NCBI RefSeq assembly: GCF_011045115.1
Contig: NZ_JAAKZG010000011.1
Coordinates: 62,001 to 126,000 of the forward strand
Length of the DNA stretch: 64,000 nt
Direction of reading: 5' to 3'
Source: Mesorhizobium zhangyense
GTDB lineage: Bacteria > Pseudomonadota > Alphaproteobacteria > Rhizobiales > Rhizobiaceae
Of this stretch, positions 47,552-56,394 are shown in pieces. Positions within the stretch are counted from its first letter, which is position 1. Each line of letters starts with the position of its first letter. The notes beneath the pieces were generated by a model that was not told the origin of the DNA, did not search any database, and saw only the letters and a list, made by a program, of their open reading frames with translations. Position numbers and translations under genes: made by a program.

Positions 47552-49429
47552 ATGGACGATAGCTACGACGTGATCGTTGTTGGCGGTGGACACGCCGGCT
47601 GTGAAGCCGCAAGCGCATCGGCGCGGGCCGGTGCGAAGACAGCATTGGTCACACTTCGCGCGGACACCATCGGCGTCATGTCCTGCAATCCGGCGATTGG
47701 TGGTCTTGGCAAGGGGCATCTGGTTCGGGAAATTGATGCGCTCGATGGGCTGATGGGACGCGTGGCCGATGCGGCCGGTATCCAGTTCAGGCTTCTCAAT
47801 CGAAAGAAAGGTCCGGCGGTTCGCGGCCCCAGGACGCAGGCCGATCGCAAACTTTATCGGCTGGCCATGCAGTCGGCGATTCAGGAGCAGCCCAATCTTT
47901 CGGTTATCGAAGGCGAGGTCTTTGACTTTGATATGGATGATGGCGGCATTAAAGCCGTGCAGTTGGCGGATGGCAGTAAGCTTCGCTGCAGCGCAGTCGT
48001 ACTCACGACAGGCACATTCTTGCGCGGCTTAATCCATATCGGTGAACGAAAGTTTCCTGCCGGTCGAATGAATGAACAGGCGTCAGTCGGGTTGTCGGCA
48101 ACGATGACCCGCGCAGGCTTCAGCCTGGGCCGGCTGAAGACTGGAACTCCTCCCCGAATGGATGGTCGGACGATCGATTGGTCTGGCCTCGACATGCAGG
48201 CTGCGGATGACCGGCCGGTGCCGTTCTCCCTGATGACGGACAAGATCGTCAATAGTCAGATCGATTGCGGGATTACGCGCACGACGGCGCAGTCTCACGA
48301 TGTCATTCGAAAGAATCTTGGTCGATCCGCAATGTATTCGGGATCGATCGAAGGGATCGGTCCACGCTACTGCCCGTCCATCGAGGATAAGATTGTCAAG
48401 TTTGGCGATCGTGAAGGCCATCAGATATTTCTTGAGCCGGAAGGCCTCGATGACGACACCATTTATCCCAACGGCATTTCGACCTCTTTGCCTGAGGATG
48501 TTCAGCTTGAGCTGCTAAAAACGATTCCGGGCCTTGAAAAAGCTGTCATGCTTCAGCCCGGCTATGCGATCGAGTATGACCATGTCGATCCACGCGAGCT
48601 GGAGCAAACGCTCGAGACCAAGCGTGTACGTGGTCTGTTTCTGGCTGGTCAGATCAACGGTACCACAGGCTATGAAGAAGCTGCGGCCCAGGGTTTGGTT
48701 GCGGGATTGAATGCCGCACGCAGAGCCTCGGGCGCCGGCGAGGTCATATTCAGCCGCACTGAAGCCTATATCGGCGTGATGATAGACGACCTTACTAGCC
48801 GCGGCATCAGCGAGCCCTACCGAATGTTTACGTCGCGAGCGGAGTTCAGGCTCTCCCTGCGCGCCGACAATGCCGATGAGCGTCTGACGCCGAAAGGTAT
48901 GCAATTGGGGGTTGTTGGTATCGGTCGAGTTCAACGTTTCGGAGTTGTCTCTGATGCGCTCACGCGTGCGCGCAGTCTTGCTCAATCCATCGAGATTACG
49001 CCGAACGAGGCGCGCCGGCATGGCCTGTCTGTGAACATGGATGGTGTTCGCAGGTCGGCCTACAATCTTCTCTCCTATCCCGACATGACACTTGACCGCC
49101 TGGCGCAGGTTTGGCCGGAGCTGAGCGACGTGGAGCCCGCTGCGGCCGAAGCGCTTGAGATAGAAGCGCGATATGCAGTTTATCTGGATCGCCAGTGTAG
49201 CGACGCAATACAAATCCGCCGCGAAGAGGAACGGTTGATTCCTTCCGATCTCGGATTCGATAGCGTGCCCGGCCTTTCGAACGAGCTTAAGCAGAAACTG
49301 CGCGAACGGCGTCCGCGCTCTGTCGCGGACGCCCAACGCATTGATGGAATGACTCCCGCAGCGCTGGCTATAATCGTTTCTCACATTCGCCACGCGGAAA
49401 GCAGCGCGCTAAAGAAGGGTGCCGCGTGA
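47552..49429 (+). CDS. mnmG: tRNA uridine-5-carboxymethylaminomethyl(34) synthesis enzyme MnmG (GidA)
   Basis: A 625-residue FAD enzyme. The dinucleotide-binding motif [12 protein letters not shown] is at about residues 9-20, then [13 protein letters not shown] and the later [14 protein letters not shown]. It works with MnmE. ATG 47552 follows a GGAG site; the frame is open back to 47516. Its stop overlaps the GTG start of rsmG (GTGA). Confidence 0.96.
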   Translation: MDDSYDVIVVGGGHAGCEAASASARAGAKTALVTLRADTIGVMSCNPAIGGLGKGHLVREIDALDGLMGRVADAAGIQFRLLNRKKGPAVRGPRTQADRKLYRLAMQSAIQEQPNLSVIEGEVFDFDMDDGGIKAVQLADGSKLRCSAVVLTTGTFLRGLIHIGERKFPAGRMNEQASVGLSATMTRAGFSLGRLKTGTPPRMDGRTIDWSGLDMQAADDRPVPFSLMTDKIVNSQIDCGITRTTAQSHDVIRKNLGRSAMYSGSIEGIGPRYCPSIEDKIVKFGDREGHQIFLEPEGLDDDTIYPNGISTSLPEDVQLELLKTIPGLEKAVMLQPGYAIEYDHVDPRELEQTLETKRVRGLFLAGQINGTTGYEEAAAQGLVAGLNAARRASGAGEVIFSRTEAYIGVMIDDLTSRGISEPYRMFTSRAEFRLSLRADNADERLTPKGMQLGVVGIGRVQRFGVVSDALTRARSLAQSIEITPNEARRHGLSVNMDGVRRSAYNLLSYPDMTLDRLAQVWPELSDVEPAAAEALEIEARYAVYLDRQCSDAIQIRREEERLIPSDLGFDSVPGLSNELKQKLRERRPRSVADAQRIDGMTPAALAIIVSHIRHAESSALKKGAA

Positions 49430-50058
49430 ATTCTGGAGCATTTGAAGAACTTCTGCGCGTGGCAGGCCCTGTTTCACGTGAAACCTTTCAGCGCTTGTTG
49501 TCCTTCGAGACGCAGTTCCGGAGATGGGCGCAGCGAATAAATCTGGTGGCGCCGTCCACGCTGAATGATGTCTGGAACAGGCATGTTTTGGACAGCGCGC
49601 AACTTGCACGTCTTGATTCGGATGCGAAAAACTGGGTTGATCTGGGGTCTGGAGGCGGCTTTCCAGGCCTTGTTATGGGATTTCTGCTTATGGACAGAGA
49701 CGGTGCCAGCATCGATCTCGTGGAAAGCAACCGCAAGAAAACCTCGTTCCTGCAGGCAATTGTCGGTGAATTCGGCCTGCCGGCGCGTATCCATGCCAAG
49801 CGAATCGAAGACACTTACGATAAGATTCGCGATGTCGAGGTGGTCACAGCCAGGGCGCTTGCCCCTTTGCATGTGCTTCTGGGTTTCGCAGAGCCTTGGC
49901 TTGCAAACGGTGCAAAGGCGCTTTTTCACAAAGGGCGGGATTACCGCACGGAGATCGAAGAAAGCGCTAAACTGTGGGTGTTCGACCTGATAGAACATCA
50001 AAGTGTAGTCGATCCGCAGAGCGTCGTTCTTGAAATACGGAATCTGCGCCGGGTTTAA
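49426..50058 (+). CDS. rsmG: 16S rRNA (guanine527-N7)-methyltransferase RsmG (GidB)
   Basis: A 210-residue SAM methyltransferase that makes m7G527 in 16S rRNA; loss gives low-level streptomycin resistance in several bacteria. The SAM motif [10 protein letters not shown] is at about 72-81. It starts with GTG 49426, overlapping the mnmG stop. Codons for V-S-R-E-T at about 17-21 contain a near-perfect parS. The parA start codon follows the stop directly. Confidence 0.95.
   Translation: MNSGAFEELLRVAGPVSRETFQRLLSFETQFRRWAQRINLVAPSTLNDVWNRHVLDSAQLARLDSDAKNWVDLGSGGGFPGLVMGFLLMDRDGASIDLVESNRKKTSFLQAIVGEFGLPARIHAKRIEDTYDKIRDVEVVTARALAPLHVLLGFAEPWLANGAKALFHKGRDYRTEIEESAKLWVFDLIEHQSVVDPQSVVLEIRNLRRV
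49470..49485. promoter_or_regulatory. parS site 4 inside rsmG
   Basis: TGTTTCACGTGAAACC, 15 of 16 matches to the canonical ParB palindrome, in the 5' coding part of rsmG, where it encodes V-S-R-E-T. Confidence 0.88.
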
Positions 50059-50892
50059 ATGAAATTGGGCGATAGGTTCATTCCAGAAATGATCATGATG
50101 ACCGGACCCCGCATAATCACGATAGCAAACCAGAAAGGCGGCGTCGGCAAGACGACCACCGCAATCAATCTGGCGACCGCGCTTGCCGCGATCGGCGAGC
50201 AGGTTCTCATTGTAGACCTCGACCCTCAGGGTAATGCCAGCACCGGGTTGGGTATCGATCGCCGCGAACGAAGCGTATCGTCCTATGATGTGCTGACAGG
50301 CGCGATGACGCTGGACGAGGCTGCGGTCCAGACTGCGGTGCCTGGGTTATCGATCGTTCCCTCGACACTGGACCTTCTCGGTGTGGAAATGGAAATCGCC
50401 GGTGCGCCGGACCGCGTGTTGCGCTTGCGCAATGCGGTTCGCGCTTCTGCAGAGCGCACAAACAAATTCTCCTATGTCCTGATCGACTGCCCGCCGTCGC
50501 TGAACCTGCTGACGCTGAACTCGATGGCAGCGGCCGATTCGGTACTTGTGCCGCTGCAATGCGAGTTCTTTGCGCTGGAGGGTCTAAGCCAGCTGCTGGA
50601 AACGGTCGAGCAGGTCCGTCAGTCGATCAACCCCTCGCTGACGATCCAGGGTATTGTGCTGACGATGTATGACGGCCGCAACAATCTCGCCAATCAGGTG
50701 GTTGAGGATGTGCGCGCGCATATGGGTGAGAAAGTCTATGAGACGGTTATTCCCCGCAATGTTCGCGTTTCGGAGGCGCCGTCGCATGGCAAGCCGGCAA
50801 TTCTCTACGACCTGAAATGCTCCGGCAGTCAGGCCTATCTGCAACTCGCTTCCGAAGTCATTCGCCAGGAACGCAAATTGCGTGCGGCGTGA
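50059..50892 (+). CDS. parA: Chromosome-partitioning ATPase ParA
   Basis: A 277-residue deviant-Walker ATPase (K-G-G-V-G-K-T-T at about 27-34, D-L-D-P-Q-G-N-A near 54-61, D-C-P-P-S near 137). It moves ParB-bound origins. The frame starts immediately after the rsmG stop without a strong ribosome site. ATGs at 50089, 50095 and 50098 lie closer to the conserved P-R-I-I-T-I-A-N-Q-K-G-G, so the start could be ~10-13 codons later. Confidence 0.95.
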   Translation: MKLGDRFIPEMIMMTGPRIITIANQKGGVGKTTTAINLATALAAIGEQVLIVDLDPQGNASTGLGIDRRERSVSSYDVLTGAMTLDEAAVQTAVPGLSIVPSTLDLLGVEMEIAGAPDRVLRLRNAVRASAERTNKFSYVLIDCPPSLNLLTLNSMAAADSVLVPLQCEFFALEGLSQLLETVEQVRQSINPSLTIQGIVLTMYDGRNNLANQVVEDVRAHMGEKVYETVIPRNVRVSEAPSHGKPAILYDLKCSGSQAYLQLASEVIRQERKLRAA

Positions 50893-50925
50893 AACGATTC
50901 GATATCGAAATAATCTGGAAAAGTG

Positions 50926-51801
50926 ATGAGTGAAGATCTTTCGAAGAAACGGCTTGGACGCGGACTGGCTGCCCTCATAGGCGAAATCGATAAGCCCGCG
51001 ACGCCGGCGCAGCAGCCGGTATTTTCGGACAGGCACGTGCCGATCGAATTCGTGACACCAAATCCGAAGAACCCACGGCGTCATTTCGGTGAAGCCGAAC
51101 TCACGGATCTTGCGCAGTCGATTCGCGAACATGGCGTCGTCCAGCCGGTGGTCGTGCGACCAGCCGTTGGCCAGCAGGGCCGCTATGAGATCATTGCCGG
51201 CGAACGCCGCTGGCGCGCAGCGCAGCGGGCCGGGCTGACCGAAATTCCGGTGATCGTGCGCGATGTCAACGACCGCACGGCGCTTGAGCTGGCGATCATC
51301 GAGAACGTGCAGCGCACCGATCTCAACCCGGTCGAGGAAGCGCTTGGCTATCAGCAGCTGATCGACGACCACAGCTACACGCAGGCTGATCTTGGCCAGG
51401 TCATTGGCAAGAGCCGTAGCCATGTCGCCAATACACTGCGGTTGCTGAAGCTGCCGGATGTGATCCGCGACATGCTGGTCGACGGAGCCTTGTCGGCAGG
51501 CCATGCGCGCGCTTTGGTTAGTGCCGCAGATCCGGCCGGTCTTGCCAAGCGGATTGTCGAGGAAGGCCTGTCGGTCCGCCAGGCCGAGGCCTTGGCCCAG
51601 CTGCCTGCTGAGACGCTGCATGAGGCAAAGACCACTGTACCGGTGGAAAAGGATGCGGACACGCTGGCGTTGGAAAAGCTTCTTTCCGACGTGACAGGTA
51701 TGAAGGTCGGTATTCAGCACAAGAACAAGGGCGGCGAGGTGCGGATTGCGTATCGTACGCTCGAGCAGCTCGACGATCTTTGTCGCAGGCTAAAGCACTG
51801 A
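50926..51801 (+). CDS. parB: Chromosome-partitioning protein ParB
   Basis: A 291-residue ParB. The N-terminal K-K-R-L-G-R-G-L-A-A-L-I-G stretch interacts with ParA. The CTP-binding motif G-E-R-R-W-R-A is at about 89-95, and the helix-turn-helix includes Q-A-D-L-G-Q-V-I-G-K-S-R-S-H-V-A-N-T. A C-terminal dimerisation domain follows. It binds parS and spreads as a CTP clamp. ATG 50926 is preferred to the overlapping GTG 50923. The gap to parA is 33 bp. Confidence 0.97.
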   Translation: MSEDLSKKRLGRGLAALIGEIDKPATPAQQPVFSDRHVPIEFVTPNPKNPRRHFGEAELTDLAQSIREHGVVQPVVVRPAVGQQGRYEIIAGERRWRAAQRAGLTEIPVIVRDVNDRTALELAIIENVQRTDLNPVEEALGYQQLIDDHSYTQADLGQVIGKSRSHVANTLRLLKLPDVIRDMLVDGALSAGHARALVSAADPAGLAKRIVEEGLSVRQAEALAQLPAETLHEAKTTVPVEKDADTLALEKLLSDVTGMKVGIQHKNKGGEVRIAYRTLEQLDDLCRRLKH

Positions 51802-51832
51802 TCTCATTGGTTTTAGTGTATATATTAGCCGG

Positions 51833-52891
51833 CTAACCACGGGCTCGCGCACGCTGGAAAAGACGCGCGCTTTCCACGGCGATGCCCAGCAGCGCCTGCC
51901 GTGCAATGGCAGTGGAAAGATCAGGCCGGCGGCGCGTCTGCAAGACTGCCTCCTGCAGCCGCGCAAGCGCACGGGAAAGCGCTTCGCCACTCCAGCGTTC
52001 CACGGCGTTCTCCACGATCTTGCGCCGGGAAAAGAAAATCGGCGGGCGAGCATTGGCGACAATTGCCGCCGCGTTGCGCGCACCGTTGCTCATTGCGCCG
52101 CGCATCAGATGGATGGCCTGGAACTGCCGCATGGCAGCAGCCAGAAGCAGGAACGACTGGCTGCCGGTCAAGGCATGGCGCGTGAAGACGGCGTCGAACT
52201 CCTCAACCTTGCCTTCGAGAATGGCGTCAACGGCATCGTCGAAGGACAGGCCGGAGACGTCGCCGATCATCGCCTTGACGTCTTCGAGCTCGATCTGCTT
52301 GCGGCCCATGGCATAGAGAGCAAGCTTCTGGACCTCGCCGCGCGAGGCGAGCCTGTCGCCGCCGAGATTTCGGCGGAGAGCCTGCCGTGCCTCGAGGGTC
52401 AGGGATAGGCCTGCCTTCTGCATCTCCTCGTCGATAACGGCGTCGATGCCCTTGGCTTCGTCGGCATAGCAGGGCAGCGCCATGGCCCAATCGCAGGCCT
52501 CGACAGTCGTGCGCAGGGCCGCATTCTTCTTCAGCTCGCCAGCCTCGATCAGGATGATGGCATCGCGCGGCGGCTCGGCGCACAATGCCTTCACATCATC
52601 AGCCAGGCCTTTCTGGCCGGTCGCGTTGCGGACCCACAACAGCCGGCGCGATGAGAACATCGGCACAGTGCGCGCTTCATCGAGCAGCCGTCCCTCGTCC
52701 TTGTCGACCTCCGATCCGTCGAGGCGGACCACGGAAAACGGATCGTCCAGCGGCAGTTCGGTTCGCGCGGCATAGGCTCGCGCACGTTCCGCGACGAGCC
52801 CGCGATCGGGGCCGTAAAGCAGGACGATGGCGGTCTGCGGATTGGGCCGCGCCAGCCAGGAATCGACTTCGTGTGCTTTCTTCTGTGCCAT
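51833..52891 (-). CDS. holA: DNA polymerase III delta subunit
   Basis: A 352-residue HolA, the clamp-loader wrench. The opening W-L-A-R-P-N-P-Q-T-A-I-V-L-L-Y-G-P-D-R-G-L-V-A-E-R-A is typical, with a sensor-like region in the middle and helical C-terminal domain. It converges on parB with only 31 bp between and no obvious hairpin. In the relatives I recall, lptE and leuS lie just upstream of holA; here an ABC importer follows instead. Confidence 0.92.
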   Translation of the reverse strand: MAQKKAHEVDSWLARPNPQTAIVLLYGPDRGLVAERARAYAARTELPLDDPFSVVRLDGSEVDKDEGRLLDEARTVPMFSSRRLLWVRNATGQKGLADDVKALCAEPPRDAIILIEAGELKKNAALRTTVEACDWAMALPCYADEAKGIDAVIDEEMQKAGLSLTLEARQALRRNLGGDRLASRGEVQKLALYAMGRKQIELEDVKAMIGDVSGLSFDDAVDAILEGKVEEFDAVFTRHALTGSQSFLLLAAAMRQFQAIHLMRGAMSNGARNAAAIVANARPPIFFSRRKIVENAVERWSGEALSRALARLQEAVLQTRRRPDLSTAIARQALLGIAVESARLFQRARARG

Positions 52892-52964
52892 CCTGCTCGG
52901 TTACCACGTTGGCGGCCGCTGATGAACTGGAATCCGAGTTGAGCCTGACTGTGGGGCGCCGGTT

Positions 52965-53744
52965 TCAGGCCTTGCGCAGGAGTTTTGGCGTTGCGGCGAC
53001 CAGAGCCTTGCCGATTGCCGACTTCGGATTTGCCACGACTTCGGCGGCAGGCCCGGTCTCGACGATCCTGCCGGCATCCATGATCGCCACGCGATGCGCA
53101 ATGGAGCGGACGACGCCAAGGTCATGCGAGATGAAGAGGTAGGCGATGTTTTCCGCTTCCTGCAGGTCGAGCAGCAGTTCGAGAATTTGTCCGCGCACAG
53201 AGACATCGAGCGCGGAAACGGCTTCGTCGAGAACCATCAAGGCCGGCTTGGTTGCAAGCGCCCGGGCAATCGCCACGCGCTGGCGTTGACCGCCGGAGAT
53301 TTCGTGGATGGCGCGGTCGCGCAGGTTCGGGCTTAGTCCGACTCGATCGAGCAGGGAGGCGATGATCTTGGGACGGTGGGCACGATCAGCAAGATCATGA
53401 ATGCGTAGCGGATCGTCCAGCACCCGCGCCACAGTTGCGCGTGGATTGAAGGCGGCAAGCGGGTCCTGGAAGACCATCTGCAGCTTTGCCCGTCCGGCCC
53501 GAAGCCGAGCGCCGTGCTGGGCAAGAAAATCCTCGCCTTCGAAATGGATGTTGCCGGCATCGGGTTCGATCAGCCTCAAAATGGTGCGGGCCACCGTCGA
53601 CTTGCCGCTGCCGGACGGGCCGACCAGCGCCAGCGTCTCGCCCTGCCCGATTTCAAAGCTTACATTGTCCAGCGCGACGACAGTCTTGCCACCGCGGCTG
53701 AAGCGCTTGTGCAAACCAGAGGCGACGAGGAGCGGCGCCGTCAT
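52965..53744 (-). CDS. Peptide-type ABC transporter ATP-binding protein (DppF-like)
   Basis: A 259-residue ABC ATPase. Walker A G-P-S-G-S-G-K-S-T is at about 39-47, signature I-S-G-G-Q-R-Q-R-V-A, Walker B L-M-V-L-D-E-A. The family is the second ATPase of dipeptide/oligopeptide/nickel importers. The start overlaps the preceding ATPase gene by 4 bp, and it is the last gene of the five-gene minus-strand operon. It lacks the extended C-terminal region with the oligopeptide-type domain often seen in these ATPases. Confidence 0.93.
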   Translation of the reverse strand: MTAPLLVASGLHKRFSRGGKTVVALDNVSFEIGQGETLALVGPSGSGKSTVARTILRLIEPDAGNIHFEGEDFLAQHGARLRAGRAKLQMVFQDPLAAFNPRATVARVLDDPLRIHDLADRAHRPKIIASLLDRVGLSPNLRDRAIHEISGGQRQRVAIARALATKPALMVLDEAVSALDVSVRGQILELLLDLQEAENIAYLFISHDLGVVRSIAHRVAIMDAGRIVETGPAAEVVANPKSAIGKALVAATPKLLRKA

Positions 53745-54544
53745 GAAAGCTTTCCCGCTTCGGCTTTTCTCAACAACGGTTCAACATCGAGGCCCATATG
53801 GGCATCCAGAAGCTGGCGCGTGTAGGCCTCCGTGGGTGCCGTGACGATCCTGTTGGTGTCGGCTATTTCGACCAGGCGCCCATAGCGAAAGACTGCGATT
53901 CGATCGGCGATTTCCGACGCCAGCGCGATGTCGTGGCTGATGAAGAGCAGCGACATGCCGTCTTGCACTATCAGTTCCTGGATCAGCGTGACGATCTCTG
54001 CCTGAACGATTGTGTCGAGTGCGCTGGTTGCCTCGTCGGCGATCAGCAAGGCGGGTCTGGCGGCTATCGCCTCGGCTATCGCTACACGCTGCCGCTGCCC
54101 ACCGGAAAGCTGGTGCGGAAAGGCGGAAAGGGCGGAAGCCGGATCGGGCAGGTGGACGCGGTGCAGAAGTTCTTCCGCGCGCTTGTATGACTGCCGCCAG
54201 TTCAGGCCGAGATGAGTGCGCGCCACCTCGGCGATCTGCTCGCCTATGGTCAGCACCGGATTGAGGCTGGACGCCGGATCCTGGAAGACAAAACCGATGT
54301 CGCGCCCGTTCTGCGGCACGCGCCCAAGCTCGGGCCAGTCGATGCGACCTTCGATCCTTGTCGAAGCCGGAAGCAGACCGGCGATAGCGAGCGCCAGTGT
54401 GCTCTTGCCCGAGCCACTTTCGCCGATAATCGCCAGCCTCTCACCAGTACGGATTTCCAGTGAGATGTCGCGCAGCGCTTCGACCTCGGTCCCATTACTG
54501 CGGTAGCTTACCCCGAGCTCTTGCAGGAACACGCGCGGCGTCAT
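53741..54544 (-). CDS. Peptide-type ABC transporter ATP-binding protein (DppD-like)
   Basis: A 267-residue ABC ATPase. Walker A G-E-S-G-S-G-K-S-T is at about 41-49, signature L-S-G-G-Q-R-Q-R-V-A near 146-155, and Walker B with L-L-I-A-D-E-A-T near 166-173. ATG 54544 overlaps the permease stop (ATGA). The much longer open frame upstream of it is just read-through of the permease genes in another frame. It pairs with the next ATPase to power the importer. Confidence 0.93.
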   Translation of the reverse strand: MTPRVFLQELGVSYRSNGTEVEALRDISLEIRTGERLAIIGESGSGKSTLALAIAGLLPASTRIEGRIDWPELGRVPQNGRDIGFVFQDPASSLNPVLTIGEQIAEVARTHLGLNWRQSYKRAEELLHRVHLPDPASALSAFPHQLSGGQRQRVAIAEAIAARPALLIADEATSALDTIVQAEIVTLIQELIVQDGMSLLFISHDIALASEIADRIAVFRYGRLVEIADTNRIVTAPTEAYTRQLLDAHMGLDVEPLLRKAEAGKLS

Positions 54545-55371
54545 GAACGGCCTCGCCGAACGGCAGTGGTTTCCACCGCGCCCTCGCCGGCGAGATAGAC
54601 GCCGAGAACGGTCAGCACCAGGGCGATGCCGGGTATGATCGACAGGAAGGGCGCCGAGCGGAGCACGGTGCGTCCTTCGGCGATCATGCCGCCCCACGTC
54701 ACGCGGTTGGGGTCGCCAAGACCGAGGAAGGAAAGTGCTGCCTCCGTCAGGATCGCAGCCGCGACGATGACCGACGACAGCGCAAGAACTGGCGGCAGCG
54801 CGTTGGGCAGGACTTCGCGAAAGGCGATCTCCAGCGGATGCATACCGATGACCCTCGCGCTCGCGACATAATCGCGCTCGCGGATCGAAAGCACTTCGGC
54901 CCGGGCAATGCGCGCCGGGCCTGTCCAGGTGCCGAGCGCGATGGCCAGTACAACGACGAATAGTGACGGGCCGATCACGCTGACGAAGGCCAGTGCCAGA
55001 AGGAAGCCGGGCACGGTCTGGAAAGCGTCGGTGATGCGCATCAGCGCTTCGTCGGTCAGGCCGCCAGCGAAGCCGGCCAAAGTTCCGACGATCGTTCCTA
55101 TGATGATTGCGGTCGCGGCCGAGGCAAGTCCGACGGCGAGCGAGGTTCGCGCACCGTGAAAGAGTCCGGCGAGCACGTCGCGGCCGAGCCGGTCGGTGCC
55201 GAGCGGAAGCGACCAGTCCTGAAACGGGCGCAGTAGTGCGGGGCCGGCAATCGAAAGCGGATCGCGTGGAAAGAGCAGCGGTGCAAAGAGCGCCATGACG
55301 ACGAGTACGCCCAGGATCGACGCGCCAATCACGGCTTCGGGCGAGCGCGAGAAGCGGCGAAAGAAGCTCAC
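54541..55371 (-). CDS. Peptide-type ABC transporter permease (DppC-like)
   Basis: A 276-residue BPD_transp_1 permease with an N-terminal helix (I-L-G-V-L-V-V-M-A-L-F-A-P-L-L) and about five more. The L-P-L-G-T-D-R-L-G-R-D-V segment is typical of DppC/OppC, and the EAA-like loop is near E-V-L-P-N-A-L-P-P. It starts with GTG 55371, overlapping the DppB-like stop by 4 bp. Confidence 0.93.
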   Translation of the reverse strand: MSFFRRFSRSPEAVIGASILGVLVVMALFAPLLFPRDPLSIAGPALLRPFQDWSLPLGTDRLGRDVLAGLFHGARTSLAVGLASAATAIIIGTIVGTLAGFAGGLTDEALMRITDAFQTVPGFLLALAFVSVIGPSLFVVVLAIALGTWTGPARIARAEVLSIRERDYVASARVIGMHPLEIAFREVLPNALPPVLALSSVIVAAAILTEAALSFLGLGDPNRVTWGGMIAEGRTVLRSAPFLSIIPGIALVLTVLGVYLAGEGAVETTAVRRGRS

Positions 55372-56354
55372 GCGGCCTCCTCGCTTGCGCCGACGCGCGG
55401 GTCGAGCACGGCATAGAAAATATCGACGACCAGATTGATGACGATGACCATAACGGCGCAGACGAGAATGATGCCAAGCAGCAGCGGCGTATCCCGCGAG
55501 CTGACTGCCTCCTGTGCCAGCCTACCCAAGCCCGGGACGGAAAAGACGCTTTCGATGACGACACTGCCGCCGAGCATCGCTGCCGATTGCAGCCCGAGCA
55601 TGGTGACCAGCGGCAACAGCGCGTTGCGCGCGACGTGGCGCAGAACGATGCGGCGGCGGCTGAGGCCCTTGGCGCGGGCGGCGAGCACAAAATCCATGCG
55701 CCAGACCTCGGCCATGCCGGCGCGCATGATGCGCAGGTAGAGCGCGAGATAGATGACGCCGAGGGCCGCAACCGGCAAGGCAAGATGCTGCGCAATATCG
55801 AGCGTCCGGGCAAATCCGGTCTTGCCGGAGGCTATGGTTTCAATGCCGCTGCTTGGAAACCAGCGCAGTTGCACCGAAAAGATCACGGTCAGCACCAGGC
55901 CGAGCCAGAAGCCCGGAACGGCATAGAGGGCAAGTGAGCCGATCGACAGGAACCGGTCGCGAAAGCTGCCCGGCCTGGCACCTGCAACGATACCAAGCGC
56001 GGAACCAAGCCCGAAGGAGAGTGCGGTGGCGCTGCCCATCAGAAGAAGGGTGTTGGGCAGCCGCTCAAAAATCACGTCGCGGATGGGGCGTGAGAAAGTG
56101 ACGGAATAGCCGAGGTCGAGATGGGCGAGGGACCAGAGATAGGCGGCAAGCCGCGTCCCCGCCGACTGATCGAGACCCCAGCTTTGGCGCAGGCTTTCGA
56201 TAAGGCCGGCGTCACCGCCGGTCGTGCCTATATAGGCATCGACCGCGTCGCCAGGGGCGGCTTCAAGGAGCAGGAATGTGCCTATGACCACGATCAGCAG
56301 CACCGGAATGCTGCCGATCAACCGCCTTCGCAGCAGGATGAATGCACGTCTCAC
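55368..56354 (-). CDS. Peptide-type ABC transporter permease (DppB-like)
   Basis: A 328-residue permease with six predicted helices. The N-terminal R-R-R-L-I-G-S-I-P-V-L-L-I-V-V-I-G-T-F-L-L helix and the late V-I-E-S-V-F-S-V-P-G-L-G-R-L signature are characteristic of DppB/OppB. The start is GTG 56354. It lies 40 bp after the substrate-binding protein gene on the same strand. Confidence 0.93.
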   Translation of the reverse strand: MRRAFILLRRRLIGSIPVLLIVVIGTFLLLEAAPGDAVDAYIGTTGGDAGLIESLRQSWGLDQSAGTRLAAYLWSLAHLDLGYSVTFSRPIRDVIFERLPNTLLLMGSATALSFGLGSALGIVAGARPGSFRDRFLSIGSLALYAVPGFWLGLVLTVIFSVQLRWFPSSGIETIASGKTGFARTLDIAQHLALPVAALGVIYLALYLRIMRAGMAEVWRMDFVLAARAKGLSRRRIVLRHVARNALLPLVTMLGLQSAAMLGGSVVIESVFSVPGLGRLAQEAVSSRDTPLLLGIILVCAVMVIVINLVVDIFYAVLDPRVGASEEAA

Positions 56355-56394
56355 GCTCTGTCACGGACCTCGAATGACGAAACGCCAGATGATG

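Noticed and set aside
53741-55813. A 690-residue frame covering the DppD-like ATPase plus upstream
   Set aside because: Only the last 267 residues have ABC ATPase sequence; the rest is a shadow of the permease genes in another frame.
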